Source: Bacteroidota bacterium (GTDB taxonomy: Bacteria > Bacteroidota > Bacteroidia > JABDFU01). Taken from it: a DNA stretch of 60,784 nt. Under the pieces are notes generated by a model. That model worked only from the letters and a program-made list of their open reading frames with translations, searched no databases and was not told where the DNA came from. The stretch is from the NCBI GenBank assembly GCA_016183775.1, contig JACPDY010000015.1:1-60784 (forward strand). The letters run 5' to 3'. Position numbers and translations under genes: made by a program. This document shows, piece after piece, positions 44,444 to 54,358 of the stretch. Numbering within the stretch: the first letter of the stretch is position 1; each line of letters starts with the position of its first letter.

Positions 44444-45334
44444 ATGCACATAAGCAACCATTTAGTATCGATTGTAATACCTGCATATAACGCGGAGTTG
44501 TTCATTAAAGAAACGATTGACTCCGTATTAAATCAAACCTATAAAAATTTTGAATGTATTGTTGTGGATGATGGTTCAAAAGACTCAACATCTGGCATAG
44601 TTAAAGAGTTAACCAAATCTGACAAGAGAATAAGATTAATCAAACAAGCAAACCAGGGAGTTTCTGCAGCCAGGAACGCAGGCGCGACGAACTCAACCGG
44701 AATTTATATAGCCTTTTTAGATGCCGATGATATATGGGTTCCGGAACATTTGGAGTTGCTGATTCAGGAATTACAGACGCACAAACTTGAATTTGTTCAG
44801 TCGAACTATCAAACCATAGACCAAAACTCAAAAAAATTAAACTATCAATCCAATGCCAAAGGTGGAAATATATTCAGGCACCTTTTACTCGGCAAGTATG
44901 ATCATTACTCCGGAATTTCAGGAACTATGGTTACACGAACAGCTTTTAATAAAACAGGAGGTTTTGATATTAACCTATCAAATGTTGCCGATTGGGACTT
45001 TTTCTTACAATATGCCAGACCGTTCCAAATAGGATTAGTAAATAAGGTAACATGGCTCTACAGGTTACATTCAAACAACATGCATTCTGGGATTCACCTG
45101 CTGGAAAAAGACATTTTATATATTTTTAAAAAACTGAGCGTGAATTATTCATTCCCATCTTTCGTTTTCAAACTTAAGTGTTATTCCAATATGTACTGGA
45201 TGCTCGGAGGATCATACATAAAAAAAAATAAATACAAAACGATCAAATATGTGGCTCTTTGTATATTATGTTATCCGCCCAATTCTATCAAAATTGCAAA
45301 AGCTCTGATTAAACAAACCGGTAAAAATGAATAA
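44444..45334 (+). CDS. GT2 family glycosyltransferase (paralogue A)
   Basis: The 296-aa GT-A protein has VSIVIPAYNAELFIKETIDS, VVDDGSKDST, the DXD in FLDADDIWVP (about 84-93) and a catalytic region NVADWDFFLQYA. The C-terminal KCYSNMYWMLGG ... YPPNS is shared with the gene at 47798-48799, showing the two are paralogues flanking a GT-B fusion gene. It overlaps that gene by 8 bp. Confidence 0.88.
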   Translation: MHISNHLVSIVIPAYNAELFIKETIDSVLNQTYKNFECIVVDDGSKDSTSGIVKELTKSDKRIRLIKQANQGVSAARNAGATNSTGIYIAFLDADDIWVPEHLELLIQELQTHKLEFVQSNYQTIDQNSKKLNYQSNAKGGNIFRHLLLGKYDHYSGISGTMVTRTAFNKTGGFDINLSNVADWDFFLQYARPFQIGLVNKVTWLYRLHSNNMHSGIHLLEKDILYIFKKLSVNYSFPSFVFKLKCYSNMYWMLGGSYIKKNKYKTIKYVALCILCYPPNSIKIAKALIKQTGKNE

Positions 45335-47801
45335 CGTATTGGTTGTCACATACTGGAGCTATAAGGATGCGCTTATCCAAACATATACACTGCCATATCT
45401 AAGGATCATCAGGAGTAAATTACCACCAGGAGCTAAAATATATCTTGTAACATTTGAAAGTAGCATCCATCAAATAACAGTACCTGAAAAGCAAAAAATT
45501 AAAGAGGAACTCAGTGAAGAAGGAATTTATCTTCTCTCCCATTCCTATATAAATTTCGGGATAAAAGCATTCATACAAATAATCCCGATAACGTTAAGCT
45601 TGCTTTGGATTAGCCTTTTCAAAAAAATATCGACTATTCATTGCTTTTGTACACCTGCCGGAGCTATAGGATACCTCTTGTCGGTAATATCACGTAAACA
45701 GCTTGTAATTGACAGTTACGAACCACATGCCGAAGCCATGGTAGAGAACGGTACATGGAAAAAAAATTCGCTGCAGCATAAAGTGTTATTCTTTTTTGAA
45801 AAGTGCCAGACAAAACGGGCCAGGTATATAATTGGAACAACTCCGGGTATGCGGAACTATGGACAAAATAAATACGGGGTTGTAATTAAAAATTTCTTCA
45901 CGAAACCGGCATGCATCGATTTTGGATTATTTGATCATGACAAACTTATCTCAAAAAGAGAGGAAATACGAAATAAACTTGGACTGACAGGGAAAGTAGT
46001 GGGAATATATGCCGGGAAAATAGGTGGCATATACCTGGAAAGGGAAATTTTTGAAATAATAAAGACTGCACAAGACCATTGGGGAGATAAATTCAGGATG
46101 ATACTGCTTACCAGTGCACCTGAACCACTTGTAAAAAATTACATCAGGGAGCTTTCCATAAACAGCTCTTCCATAACAATTAAATTTGTGGACCATGAAC
46201 AAATTCCTTCATACCTATCTGTAGCAGACTTTGCCATCAATCCTGTTAAACCTGTGCCAACCAAAAGATTCTGTACGTCCATTAAAGATGGAGAATACTG
46301 GGCAATGGGCTTGCCTGTAATTATTCCCGATAATATTTCGAATGATTCAGAAATAATAAAAAAACATAAAATTGGTGCAGTACTATCCCAACTTAATCAG
46401 GAAGAATATAAAACAGCGATCAGGGAAATCGACCAACTCATTCATAATACCTCCGGATCAAACCTCCAGAGAAAGATCATTGATGTAGCCAATCATTACC
46501 GCAATTTTAATATTGCCAATAGTATATATTCCGTTATATACAGGTCTGAAACTGCAAGGAACAAAATTATCATCTTCCTGTATAATTCTCTTTTTGACCC
46601 ATTGATCCAATCAAACATATACCTGTATATCAGGGCCATTTCCCAAACGCTGCCAGACAAATATGAATTCACCTTCATAACATACGAAGAAAAAAATCAA
46701 GTTGATTTTTACACATCAGAACATAACCAGGAAATACTTAACGAACTAACCCTTTTGAATATACATTGGATAAGCCTCAAATGGAGACCCGGCCTGAACA
46801 TAGTGAACAAATTTTTAGATTTAATATCCCCCCTGCCCGCTCTTATTATGCTGAAATCAAATAACTATAATTCAATAGTATCCCTCGCTTCTGTATCCGG
46901 TTCATTTGCCTACCTATACTCAGCGGTATTGGGCTTCAACCACTATTTATATCAATTTGAACCCCATTCAGATTTTGAAGTAGATGCAAACAGGTACAAA
47001 CACAGCAGCCTGCAGTACAAAACTCTTAACATGCTCGAAAAAAAATCTGTCAAAAAGGCTAAGGTTATCAGTACTGGCACCAACGCAATGATCCAAACAT
47101 TAAGCCAGTGGGGCGCAAAAGGAATGATTTATAAAATTCCCAGTGTAGTAAATGAAAATAAATTTAATTTTTCAAATGCAGAAAGGAGTCTTATAAGAAA
47201 TGAACTCAACATACCTGAAAACGCAACTGTTGTATTATATACAGGAAAATTCGGAGGACTATATTACAAGGAAGAAATCATTGAATTTCTGGGCGAACTT
47301 TTAAAATTAAACCCGTTATACTACATACTTATTGTTACTCCTAACGACAAAAAAGAGCTCGAATATTTATGCATCAAACATAAAATCTCTTCCAATAACC
47401 TGACGATCACCGGATCAACGCATGATGCTATCCATAAATATTATTTTGCTGCTGACATTGGCATTGTAGGTATTCCCTCAACTCCCTCCCAAATATACCG
47501 TTCCCCGATCAAAACCGGCGAATACCTCGCTTCTGGTATTCCATACATAGTTTGCAGAGGCGTTTCCGATGATGACCTTTATGCTGAACGCTATAAAATC
47601 GGCGTGGTGGTTGAAGGAATGTCTGCTTCAAGCGCGAATTACGTTCATCCTAAAATCATGGATATCTTATCAGAAAACAAAGAGCAGTTAAGAATGAGGT
47701 GCAGGAAATATGGTATTGAATACAGGGGGTTTTCTGTTTTATATCCGACCTTTGTAAAAGCTCTGAATAGTTTGATAGACGATAAAATATTTTTAAAATG
47801 A
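45327..47801 (+). CDS. tandem fusion of two GT-B glycosyltransferase domains
   Basis: The 824-aa protein consists of two GT-4-like units, residues about 1-400 and 405-824. Matching segments are SYEPHAEAMVENGTWKKNSLQHK with QFEPHSDFEVDANRYKHSSLQYK, and VVGIYAGKIGGIYLERE with VVLYTGKFGGLYYKEE; both units end with a donor-site ISIKDGEYWAMGLP / PIKTGEYLASGIP. This is an internal duplication, so one protein may add two sugars in a row, or one unit may be inactive. There are no membrane segments or signal. It overlaps both GT2 neighbours (8 and 4 bp). Confidence 0.85.
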   Translation: MNNVLVVTYWSYKDALIQTYTLPYLRIIRSKLPPGAKIYLVTFESSIHQITVPEKQKIKEELSEEGIYLLSHSYINFGIKAFIQIIPITLSLLWISLFKKISTIHCFCTPAGAIGYLLSVISRKQLVIDSYEPHAEAMVENGTWKKNSLQHKVLFFFEKCQTKRARYIIGTTPGMRNYGQNKYGVVIKNFFTKPACIDFGLFDHDKLISKREEIRNKLGLTGKVVGIYAGKIGGIYLEREIFEIIKTAQDHWGDKFRMILLTSAPEPLVKNYIRELSINSSSITIKFVDHEQIPSYLSVADFAINPVKPVPTKRFCTSIKDGEYWAMGLPVIIPDNISNDSEIIKKHKIGAVLSQLNQEEYKTAIREIDQLIHNTSGSNLQRKIIDVANHYRNFNIANSIYSVIYRSETARNKIIIFLYNSLFDPLIQSNIYLYIRAISQTLPDKYEFTFITYEEKNQVDFYTSEHNQEILNELTLLNIHWISLKWRPGLNIVNKFLDLISPLPALIMLKSNNYNSIVSLASVSGSFAYLYSAVLGFNHYLYQFEPHSDFEVDANRYKHSSLQYKTLNMLEKKSVKKAKVISTGTNAMIQTLSQWGAKGMIYKIPSVVNENKFNFSNAERSLIRNELNIPENATVVLYTGKFGGLYYKEEIIEFLGELLKLNPLYYILIVTPNDKKELEYLCIKHKISSNNLTITGSTHDAIHKYYFAADIGIVGIPSTPSQIYRSPIKTGEYLASGIPYIVCRGVSDDDLYAERYKIGVVVEGMSASSANYVHPKIMDILSENKEQLRMRCRKYGIEYRGFSVLYPTFVKALNSLIDDKIFLK

Positions 47802-48799
47802 GCTCTAATCCCTCTTCCCCTGTTGTTTCCGTAATAATTCCGACATATAATTCAGGAAAGTATATTGAAGAAACGATTCAATCTGTAAAACAACAAACAT
47901 TTAATGAGTGGGAATTATTAATTATTGATGATGGTTCTACGGATAATACCCCTGCAACTATCTTACCTTATCTCTGCGACAAACGGATACAATATCATTA
48001 TCAGAAAAACAAAGGAGTATCAGCTGCAAGAAACAGAGGGATTGAATTGTCAAAAGGCATGTATATAGCTTTTCTGGATGCCGATGATGTTTGGCTGCCC
48101 ATGAATCTTGAAAAAAAAATAATGGCATTGCAACCCGACACTATTGACTGGGTATTTAGCGATGCTCTCCTGTTATTTGAAAACAATAATGTTATAGTGG
48201 CTCCTGACGGGACCGACAAATTAATATTGGAACATTACCTGCTATGGGATCGAATGGTGGTACCCGGGCCGTCAAGCAATATTATCCTAAAAAGAAAATG
48301 TTTAAATACAGGCCTAAGATTTGACCCAATGTTTTCAACAGCTGCAGATCAGGATTTCTGCTTCTATTTAAGTGCACGATATGAGGGCAAACGAATTGCC
48401 GCCCCCCTTTTTAAATACAGGCAGTTAACAAATAGCATGAGTAAAGACATGAGAGTTGTTTCAAAAGATCACTATAATGTGTACAGGAAAGCAGAAAACA
48501 ATAAATTATTCAAATCGTATTTATTTAAAAACAAATGCTTTTCGAACATGTATATAATATTAGCCGGTGGATGGTGGTCTATTGGCGGCAATATAATTAA
48601 TACCAAGCCGCTAACAAGAATGCCAAATACGCGGGGCATAATACCAACTAAGCCATCAAGTCCGCGTTTTATTTTGATAGACTTGATGACAAGTTGGTAT
48701 AAAACGATTATTTACCTGATTAAAGCGATCATAATATATCCACCAAACAGCAACAAGCTCATGGCTAAATTTTTTAAAAAATATATTTACGCGGGTTAA
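47798..48799 (+). CDS. GT2 family glycosyltransferase (paralogue B, with inserted segment)
   Basis: The 333-aa protein has VSVIIPTYNSGKYIEETIQSV, IIDDGSTDNTP and the DXD in FLDADDVWLP. Relative to paralogue A, about 35 extra residues lie between LAGGWW and YKTIIYLIKAIIIYPPNS; the DNA there (48641-48700) is a palindrome. The remainder aligns along its length. The inserted part is in a C-terminal region outside the catalytic core, so activity may be kept. It overlaps the fusion gene by 4 bp (ATGA). Confidence 0.86.
   Translation: MSSNPSSPVVSVIIPTYNSGKYIEETIQSVKQQTFNEWELLIIDDGSTDNTPATILPYLCDKRIQYHYQKNKGVSAARNRGIELSKGMYIAFLDADDVWLPMNLEKKIMALQPDTIDWVFSDALLLFENNNVIVAPDGTDKLILEHYLLWDRMVVPGPSSNIILKRKCLNTGLRFDPMFSTAADQDFCFYLSARYEGKRIAAPLFKYRQLTNSMSKDMRVVSKDHYNVYRKAENNKLFKSYLFKNKCFSNMYIILAGGWWSIGGNIINTKPLTRMPNTRGIIPTKPSSPRFILIDLMTSWYKTIIYLIKAIIIYPPNSNKLMAKFFKKYIYAG
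48641..48700. repeat. palindromic element inside GT2 paralogue B
   Basis: Arms 48641-48662 and 48680-48700 are inverted copies (ATACCAACT ... ATCAAGTC) differing at a few central bases, with a 17-bp loop. The coding effect is an in-frame insertion of about 35 residues compared with paralogue A. The outer words CCAACTAA / AAGTTGG also occur in the inverted repeat at 18108-18166, which may be the same family. Confidence 0.6.
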
Positions 48800-48823
48800 A
48801 AATTTCCAGTGAACATATACACG

Positions 48824-50173
48824 CTATGTCTTCATTCTATTCTTTAAAGAGAATCCCAGCATGAGAGTAAGACTGGCAACCAAAAAAGGCAAACACGGTA
48901 TTTTCAACCTTACCAGGGCCCCAAAATTTGATATGGATATTCCTACTGATAATGCAAAGAAAACAGAGAAAAAGACCGAAAACAATATCAGTGGATGAGC
49001 CCCAATGTATCTGAAAAAACCAATAAACCTGAGACGAATAAGAAGAAATATAACAACTCCCATTATCAGCAAGTTTTCAATCCCGGAAATCAGCATAACA
49101 AAATTCTTAATTTCCCATATATAAGGCCTGAACAGAGCAGCATTTATAGCGGCAGGAGCTTTTACCAAAAGGTTACCCAGGGTCCCGTCAAAATCGCCTA
49201 TATCAAAATGGTTTCCCCCATAATAATCTTTTTTCAAATCATTTTGAGTTGAAACAGCTTTTTTCAACACATTATCCAATGAATATTGTCCGAAAGCATT
49301 ACCCAATTGATCAAGCACAAAAAAGCTAACCGAAAAAATCAATACAGATATTATTGGTAAAAAAATAAATTTTGCTAATTTACTCCTCATGGAGGCCAGG
49401 TAATCATAAAATAACCAAAGGAATGAACCCGGCAGTGCTGCAGCCAATATATAAGGCTTTATAATAACCAAAATAAAAGATGCCAGAAACAACTTGATGC
49501 TATTTGAAAAAACGAACTTCCTTTTTATTAATGCAAAATAAAAAGCATAAACATACCATCCTAAAGCACTAATTGTAATGGAATCTTTTAACACCCCCGA
49601 TCCCCAAAAAAACACAGATGGAATAAAAAAGAACGACCAGGAAAGATTCTTATAAGAATTGGGGAATTCGCTCACAAATACTTCATAAGCCTTCCAAATC
49701 CCCGAATAGGTAAACAATGCTGTTAATATACACATTGGAAAAAACAGGTCAAGAGACAAAATATTGACTAACACGTATAACCTGGTTGCATTAAAGGCAT
49801 AGGAGTCGTTTATAAAATCAGGAACTTCATCGGTATTTGAAAAGGAGTTAACAATATCCTCATCTGTAATATCCCAGTCAAACATTATTGAAAAAAAACC
49901 GGAAGGATTTTTGAACAAAAGATCCTTCATGATCGATGAACAGTGATAATAATAATGGGTATCTGCCGTTTTGCCCGAATAGTAGAATGCATATACCAGC
50001 CCGAAGGCCAGAGCACCCAATACCTTTACCCATAAACCTGATGAAAAATAACTCCAATGCCCCTTATTGCCCTTATTTATCCTGACCACCCTGATAACAA
50101 TAAAAATGACAATGAGATAGAAGGGGGTTAATACCAAATCCCAGATCGACGTTATATCATAATAGTCCCGCAT
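48824..50173 (-). CDS. multispanning membrane protein, candidate O-antigen polymerase (Wzy-like)
   Basis: The 449-aa protein has about 10-11 membrane segments with a larger loop after about residue 270 (YSLDNVLKKAVSTQNDLKKDYYGGNHFDIGD). No exact family motif is visible, but size, topology and place in a locus with a flippase are those of Wzy polymerases, which are poorly conserved. It is on the opposite strand. It could also be an unrelated integral membrane protein of such loci. Confidence 0.55.
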   Translation of the reverse strand: MRDYYDITSIWDLVLTPFYLIVIFIVIRVVRINKGNKGHWSYFSSGLWVKVLGALAFGLVYAFYYSGKTADTHYYYHCSSIMKDLLFKNPSGFFSIMFDWDITDEDIVNSFSNTDEVPDFINDSYAFNATRLYVLVNILSLDLFFPMCILTALFTYSGIWKAYEVFVSEFPNSYKNLSWSFFFIPSVFFWGSGVLKDSITISALGWYVYAFYFALIKRKFVFSNSIKLFLASFILVIIKPYILAAALPGSFLWLFYDYLASMRSKLAKFIFLPIISVLIFSVSFFVLDQLGNAFGQYSLDNVLKKAVSTQNDLKKDYYGGNHFDIGDFDGTLGNLLVKAPAAINAALFRPYIWEIKNFVMLISGIENLLIMGVVIFLLIRLRFIGFFRYIGAHPLILFSVFFSVFFALSVGISISNFGALVRLKIPCLPFLVASLTLMLGFSLKNRMKT

Positions 50174-50271
50174 TCTTTATTTTATCCTCCGATACATAAA
50201 TCTAACAATTATCCGTCACAGAGCCCTATGCTGCAATAATTATTATTACTTTTATCTTACAAAGCATTCGC

Positions 50272-51267
50272 ATGCAACCAACTTCACTAGTCACCGGAGG
50301 GGCCGGGTTCATAGGCGCTCATGTAGTTAATGAATTGTTAAAACAAGGTCACAAAGTCATAGTGCTGGATGACCTTAGTGGTGGCTTTATTGAAAACATT
50401 AACCCGAAAGCTGAATTTATTAAGGGCTCTGTTACTGACCATGTACTCATCTCTGAAATTTTTTCTGAAAACAGGTTTGATTATGTATATCACCTGGCTG
50501 CATACGCAGCCGAAGGGCTGAGTCATTTTATAAAACGTTTTAATTATACGAATAATGTTGTTGGAAGTATAAATCTGATCAATGAATCGGTAAAACATAA
50601 GGTCAAATGTTTTGTATTTACCTCCTCAATTGCCGTATATGGAAATCAAAAATCGCCGGTAACTGAAAACAATACGCCCTTACCTGAAGATCCGTATGGA
50701 ATAGCAAAGTATGCTATTGAAATGGATCTTAAAGTAACGCATGAAATGTTCGGATTGAACTATATTATTTTCCGTCCGCATAATGTTTATGGAGAATACC
50801 AGAATATTGGTGACAAATATCGAAACGTTGTAGGGATTTTCATGAACCAGTTAATGCAGGGAATTCCACTTACTGTTTTCGGAGATGGCAATCAAACACG
50901 GGCATTCAGCTATATTGCCGATGTGGCAGTGCCAATTGCGAATTCAGTAAACATTAATGCCGCTTATAACCAGATCATTAACATCGGTGCCGATTCCAGC
51001 TATACGGTAAATGAACTTGCCCGCGAAGTAATGAAATCTATGAACATCACCGGCAATATCAGGCACCTCGAAGCGAGAAATGAAGTGATAAACATTTACG
51101 CTGATCACACTAAAGCTGACAAGCTATTTGGCAACCAGAAAAAAACAAGCTTACCTGAGGGCTTAAAGAAAATGGCTGCATGGGCAGTTAAATCAGGTTC
51201 ACGGAAAAGTCAAAAATTCAGCAACATTGAGATCGTAGAAAAACTCCCTCCTGTCTGGCTGGAATAA
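50272..51267 (+). CDS. NAD-dependent sugar epimerase/dehydratase
   Basis: The 331-aa extended SDR has VTGGAGFIGAHVVNELL (NAD loop), DDLSGG, FTSSIAVYGNQ with the active-site Ser, and Tyr-Lys in DPYGIAKYAIE. Together with FRPHNVYGEYQNIGDKYRNV it fits the UDP-hexose 4-epimerase group (WbpP/GalE-like). It makes or interconverts a nucleotide sugar for the locus. Exact substrate is unknown. It precedes the GT4 gene by 4 bp. Confidence 0.85.
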   Translation: MQPTSLVTGGAGFIGAHVVNELLKQGHKVIVLDDLSGGFIENINPKAEFIKGSVTDHVLISEIFSENRFDYVYHLAAYAAEGLSHFIKRFNYTNNVVGSINLINESVKHKVKCFVFTSSIAVYGNQKSPVTENNTPLPEDPYGIAKYAIEMDLKVTHEMFGLNYIIFRPHNVYGEYQNIGDKYRNVVGIFMNQLMQGIPLTVFGDGNQTRAFSYIADVAVPIANSVNINAAYNQIINIGADSSYTVNELAREVMKSMNITGNIRHLEARNEVINIYADHTKADKLFGNQKKTSLPEGLKKMAAWAVKSGSRKSQKFSNIEIVEKLPPVWLE

Positions 51268-51271
51268 CATA

Positions 51272-52351
51272 ATGAAAAAAATATTATTTGTAGCCACCCA
51301 CAGACAGGACAGATCTCCCAGTCAACGTTTCAGGTTCGAACAGTATTTGAAGTTCCTGGAAAAGGAAGGCATTTCATACCATTTCTCACCTCTTCTCTCA
51401 GAAAGCGATGATAGTCATTTTTACAGCAAAGGAAAAATAGGGACAAAACTTCTGATACTTGTAAAATCTTTTTTTAAAAGAATGTCGGATGTTCTGCTCT
51501 CCTCCGGGTACGAAATTATTTTTATTCAAAGAGAGGCTTTTGTTACCGGCACTGTTTTTTTTGAAAAAATATGGAGACTTCTTGGAAAAAAAATAATTTA
51601 TGATTTTGATGACTCCATATGGCTATTAGATGTTTCAGATGCGAATAAAAAATTCAGTTGGATGAAAAATCCAGGTAAAACTGCTAATATAATCAGCCTT
51701 TCAACTGTTATTTTTGCAGGCAACGAATACCTTGCCGATTATGCCAGGCGATTTAACAACAATGTGGAATTAATGCCAACTACAATAGATACTGACCTGT
51801 ATAGAGCGTATTCCAGATTACCTGAAGGAGTTATTTGTATTGGCTGGAGCGGAAGTATCACAACAATCAAACATTATGATCATGCAATTCCTGTACTGAA
51901 AAGGATCAAAAAAAAATATGGTGACCAGGTAAAATTTAAAGTTATAGGTGATAAAAACTATGTTAATACTGATCTGTCAGTAGTGGGCATTGCCTGGAAT
52001 AAAGAAAATGAAGTTGATGAGTTAAATACGTTTGACATTGGAATTATGCCATTACCTGACGATAAATGGTCCAAAGGTAAATGCGGCTTAAAAGGATTGC
52101 AATACATGTCGATTGAAATACCAACAATCATGTCGCCTGTTGGTGTAAATACAGAAATAATACAAGATGGTATTAATGGATTTCTTGCCCGCACAGAAGA
52201 TGAATGGGTAGAAAAAATTTCCCGATTGATCGAATCACCTGAACTCCGCAAAAAACTTGGGCAGGCCGGCAGAAAAACGGTTTTAGAAAAATATTCGGTT
52301 AATGCAAATAAAGAAAAATATCTTGCACTGTTTCAAAAAATAATCTCTTAA
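51272..52351 (+). CDS. GT4 family glycosyltransferase
   Basis: The 359-aa GT-B protein has an N-terminal acceptor domain with RDQDRSPSQRF-like RQDRSPSQRFRFEQYLKFL and a C-terminal donor domain with VICIGWSGSITTIKHYD, FDIGIMPLPDDKWSKGKCGLKGLQYMSIEIPTI and the late VNTEIIQDGINGFLA. The final E-rich turn matches the EX7E region of this family. It is bracketed by two epimerase genes. Confidence 0.87.
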   Translation: MKKILFVATHRQDRSPSQRFRFEQYLKFLEKEGISYHFSPLLSESDDSHFYSKGKIGTKLLILVKSFFKRMSDVLLSSGYEIIFIQREAFVTGTVFFEKIWRLLGKKIIYDFDDSIWLLDVSDANKKFSWMKNPGKTANIISLSTVIFAGNEYLADYARRFNNNVELMPTTIDTDLYRAYSRLPEGVICIGWSGSITTIKHYDHAIPVLKRIKKKYGDQVKFKVIGDKNYVNTDLSVVGIAWNKENEVDELNTFDIGIMPLPDDKWSKGKCGLKGLQYMSIEIPTIMSPVGVNTEIIQDGINGFLARTEDEWVEKISRLIESPELRKKLGQAGRKTVLEKYSVNANKEKYLALFQKIIS

Positions 52352-52360
52352 TAAAAAATA

Positions 52361-53395
52361 ATGCAAAAGTTGAATACAATCCTCGTCACCGGCGGCGCCG
52401 GCTATATAGGCTCACATACTATAATTGAGCTGATCAACGAAGGATATACTGTAATTTCTGCCGACAATTACAGCAACTCCTCCGAAAAAACATATGAACG
52501 CATAAAAAAAATAACGGGGGCTGATGTCAAACATTATAAAGTTGACCTGTGTGATTCTGCTCTGACAAAAAAAATATTCACCGAAAATCCCTCCATAACA
52601 GGTATCATTCATTTTGCCGCGTTAAAATCAGTTCCCGAATCTGTTGAACAACCCCTGCTTTATTACCGCAACAATGTCAACTCCCTGCTTAATATTCTCG
52701 AATGCATGAAGGAGTTTCACACGCGTGATCTTATCTTCTCCTCTTCCTGCTCGGTATATGGCAATTCCGACAAATTACCTGTAAATGAAAATACGCCTAT
52801 CGGCATCATCGAATCTCCTTATGGTTATACCAAAATTGTCGGAGAGCGTATCATCCAGGACTTTCTGAAGATCAACCTGAAAGCAAAAGCCACATCACTC
52901 CGCTACTTCAACCCTGTTGGAGCACACATAACGGGACAAATAGGAGAAATACCGGCTAACCGGCCAAATAACCTTGTGCCAATAATAACACAAACCGCCA
53001 TTGGCAAGATAAAAGAAATGAGTGTATATGGTGATGATTACAAAACCCGCGATGGCAGCTGCATACGGGACTACGTTCATGTAAGTGATATTGCTGATGC
53101 GCATGTGAAAGCATTGAAATTTCTGAATGAAGGAATGCAGGATGCAAACTATTCATTATTTAACCTGGGCACAGGCAACGGAATAACCGTACTTGAAGCC
53201 ATAAGTGCCTTTGAAAAAATTTCAAAACAAAAATTGAATTACAAGATCGCTCGCCGCCGCGCAGGCGATGTGGCCGCTATTTATTCTGACAGCTCTAAGG
53301 CGCTGAATTTGCTGAAATGGAAACCCAAACATTCCATCGAATCCATGATGGAAACGGCCTGGAAGTGGGAACAATATCTGTTAAAAGAAAAATAA
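52361..53395 (+). CDS. galE: UDP-glucose 4-epimerase
   Basis: The 344-aa enzyme interconverts UDP-Glc and UDP-Gal (possibly the N-acetyl forms). Motifs are TGGAGYIGSHTIIELI, SADNYSNSS, FSSSCSVYGNSDKLPV with catalytic Ser, YGYTK (Tyr/Lys), LRYFNPVGAH and DGSCIRDYVHVSD. All are canonical for GalE. It ends the locus, with its stop 3 bp from that of convergent rlmH. Confidence 0.93.
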   Translation: MQKLNTILVTGGAGYIGSHTIIELINEGYTVISADNYSNSSEKTYERIKKITGADVKHYKVDLCDSALTKKIFTENPSITGIIHFAALKSVPESVEQPLLYYRNNVNSLLNILECMKEFHTRDLIFSSSCSVYGNSDKLPVNENTPIGIIESPYGYTKIVGERIIQDFLKINLKAKATSLRYFNPVGAHITGQIGEIPANRPNNLVPIITQTAIGKIKEMSVYGDDYKTRDGSCIRDYVHVSDIADAHVKALKFLNEGMQDANYSLFNLGTGNGITVLEAISAFEKISKQKLNYKIARRRAGDVAAIYSDSSKALNLLKWKPKHSIESMMETAWKWEQYLLKEK

Positions 53396-53398
53396 ATA

Positions 53399-53872
53399 TC
53401 ATTCGTGATGATACGATTCACCTTTAATAATAGTGAAAGCTCTGTAGAGCTGCTCCACAAAAAACAACCTCACCATTTGATGTGAAAAGGTCATTTGTGA
53501 AAGTGCTAATTTATAGTTGGCCTTTTTATAAACCTCTTCCGGGAAACCAAAAGGACCACCCACAAAAAATACAATTGTTTTAACTCCCGAATTCATCTGT
53601 TTCTGGATAAACTTAGAAAAGTCGGTTGATGTATATTCTTTGCCTTTCTCATCTAAAAGTATAAGTATTGATGAAGGATCAACGTGTTTAAGCAATTCCT
53701 CCCCTTCTTTCTTTTTAACCTCAGCAGATGTAAAATTTCCCGATCGCTTTACAGCTGGCAGCTCCACATACTCGAAGGTTACATAATGCTTTAGACGGCT
53801 GATATAGCCGCTTATTCCTTCCTTTAAATAGGCGGAATCGGTAGGAGAAATTACAATAAGCCTGATCTTCAT
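53399..53872 (-). CDS. rlmH: 23S rRNA (pseudouridine1915-N3)-methyltransferase
   Basis: The 157-aa SPOUT enzyme methylates pseudouridine 1915 of 23S rRNA. The knot has FFVGGPFGFPEEV (SAM loop) and the C-terminal signature LSQMTFSHQMVRLFFVEQLYRAFTIIKGESYHHE is exact for RlmH. ATG 53872 gives the expected MKIRLIVIS opening; three upstream codons are not needed. The neighbour DUF4783 gene diverges. Confidence 0.95.
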   Translation of the reverse strand: MKIRLIVISPTDSAYLKEGISGYISRLKHYVTFEYVELPAVKRSGNFTSAEVKKKEGEELLKHVDPSSILILLDEKGKEYTSTDFSKFIQKQMNSGVKTIVFFVGGPFGFPEEVYKKANYKLALSQMTFSHQMVRLFFVEQLYRAFTIIKGESYHHE

Positions 53873-53928
53873 TGTGAACAACCTGTTAATATACTCTACA
53901 AAAAAAGCATATTTTCGCTTAATTCTAT

Positions 53929-53936
53929 TATTTTTG
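53929..53936 (+). promoter_or_regulatory. possible -7 element for the DUF4783-nadC unit
   Basis: TATTTTTG fits TAnnTTTG, 36 bp before the ATG at 53972. A matching -33 TTG was not found. Confidence 0.4.
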
Positions 53937-53971
53937 GCTTAATTATTGATTAATTGGTTAAAACATATTAA

Positions 53972-54358
53972 ATGAACCTCAAATTATTCATAACCTGTTT
54001 GCTGATTGGGCTTAAAACATCGTTTGCCTTTGATATCAATGATGATATAGCAAATGCTATTAAAGCGGGAAACAGTAAGGCTATAGCGGCCTGGTTTACA
54101 GATAATGTGGATTTGAAAGTGCTCGATCAGGAAGATGTATACAGCAAAGCACAGGCTGAACTTATTGTAAAAGACTTTTTCACAAAACACCCGGTTAAAT
54201 CGTTCAGTATAGCTCATAAAAGCTCTAAGAATGATTCGCAGTTTGCCATTGGCACATTGGAAACCACCAACGGCAAATACAGGATTTATTTTCTTTTGAA
54301 AAAATCGGCTGAAAAACTCCAGATACAACAATTCCGTATTGAACCAGAAAATGAGTGA
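53972..54358 (+). CDS. exported DUF4783 protein
   Basis: The 128-aa product has a signal peptide (about 1-19, LIGLKTSFAF) and an NTF2-like small domain (DIANAIKAGNSKAIAAWFTDNVDL, LIVKDFFTKHPVKSF, YRIYFLLKK) as in DUF4783. Its function is unknown; it is common in Bacteroidota next to nadC and is probably periplasmic. It overlaps nadC by 8 bp. Confidence 0.85.
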   Translation: MNLKLFITCLLIGLKTSFAFDINDDIANAIKAGNSKAIAAWFTDNVDLKVLDQEDVYSKAQAELIVKDFFTKHPVKSFSIAHKSSKNDSQFAIGTLETTNGKYRIYFLLKKSAEKLQIQQFRIEPENE

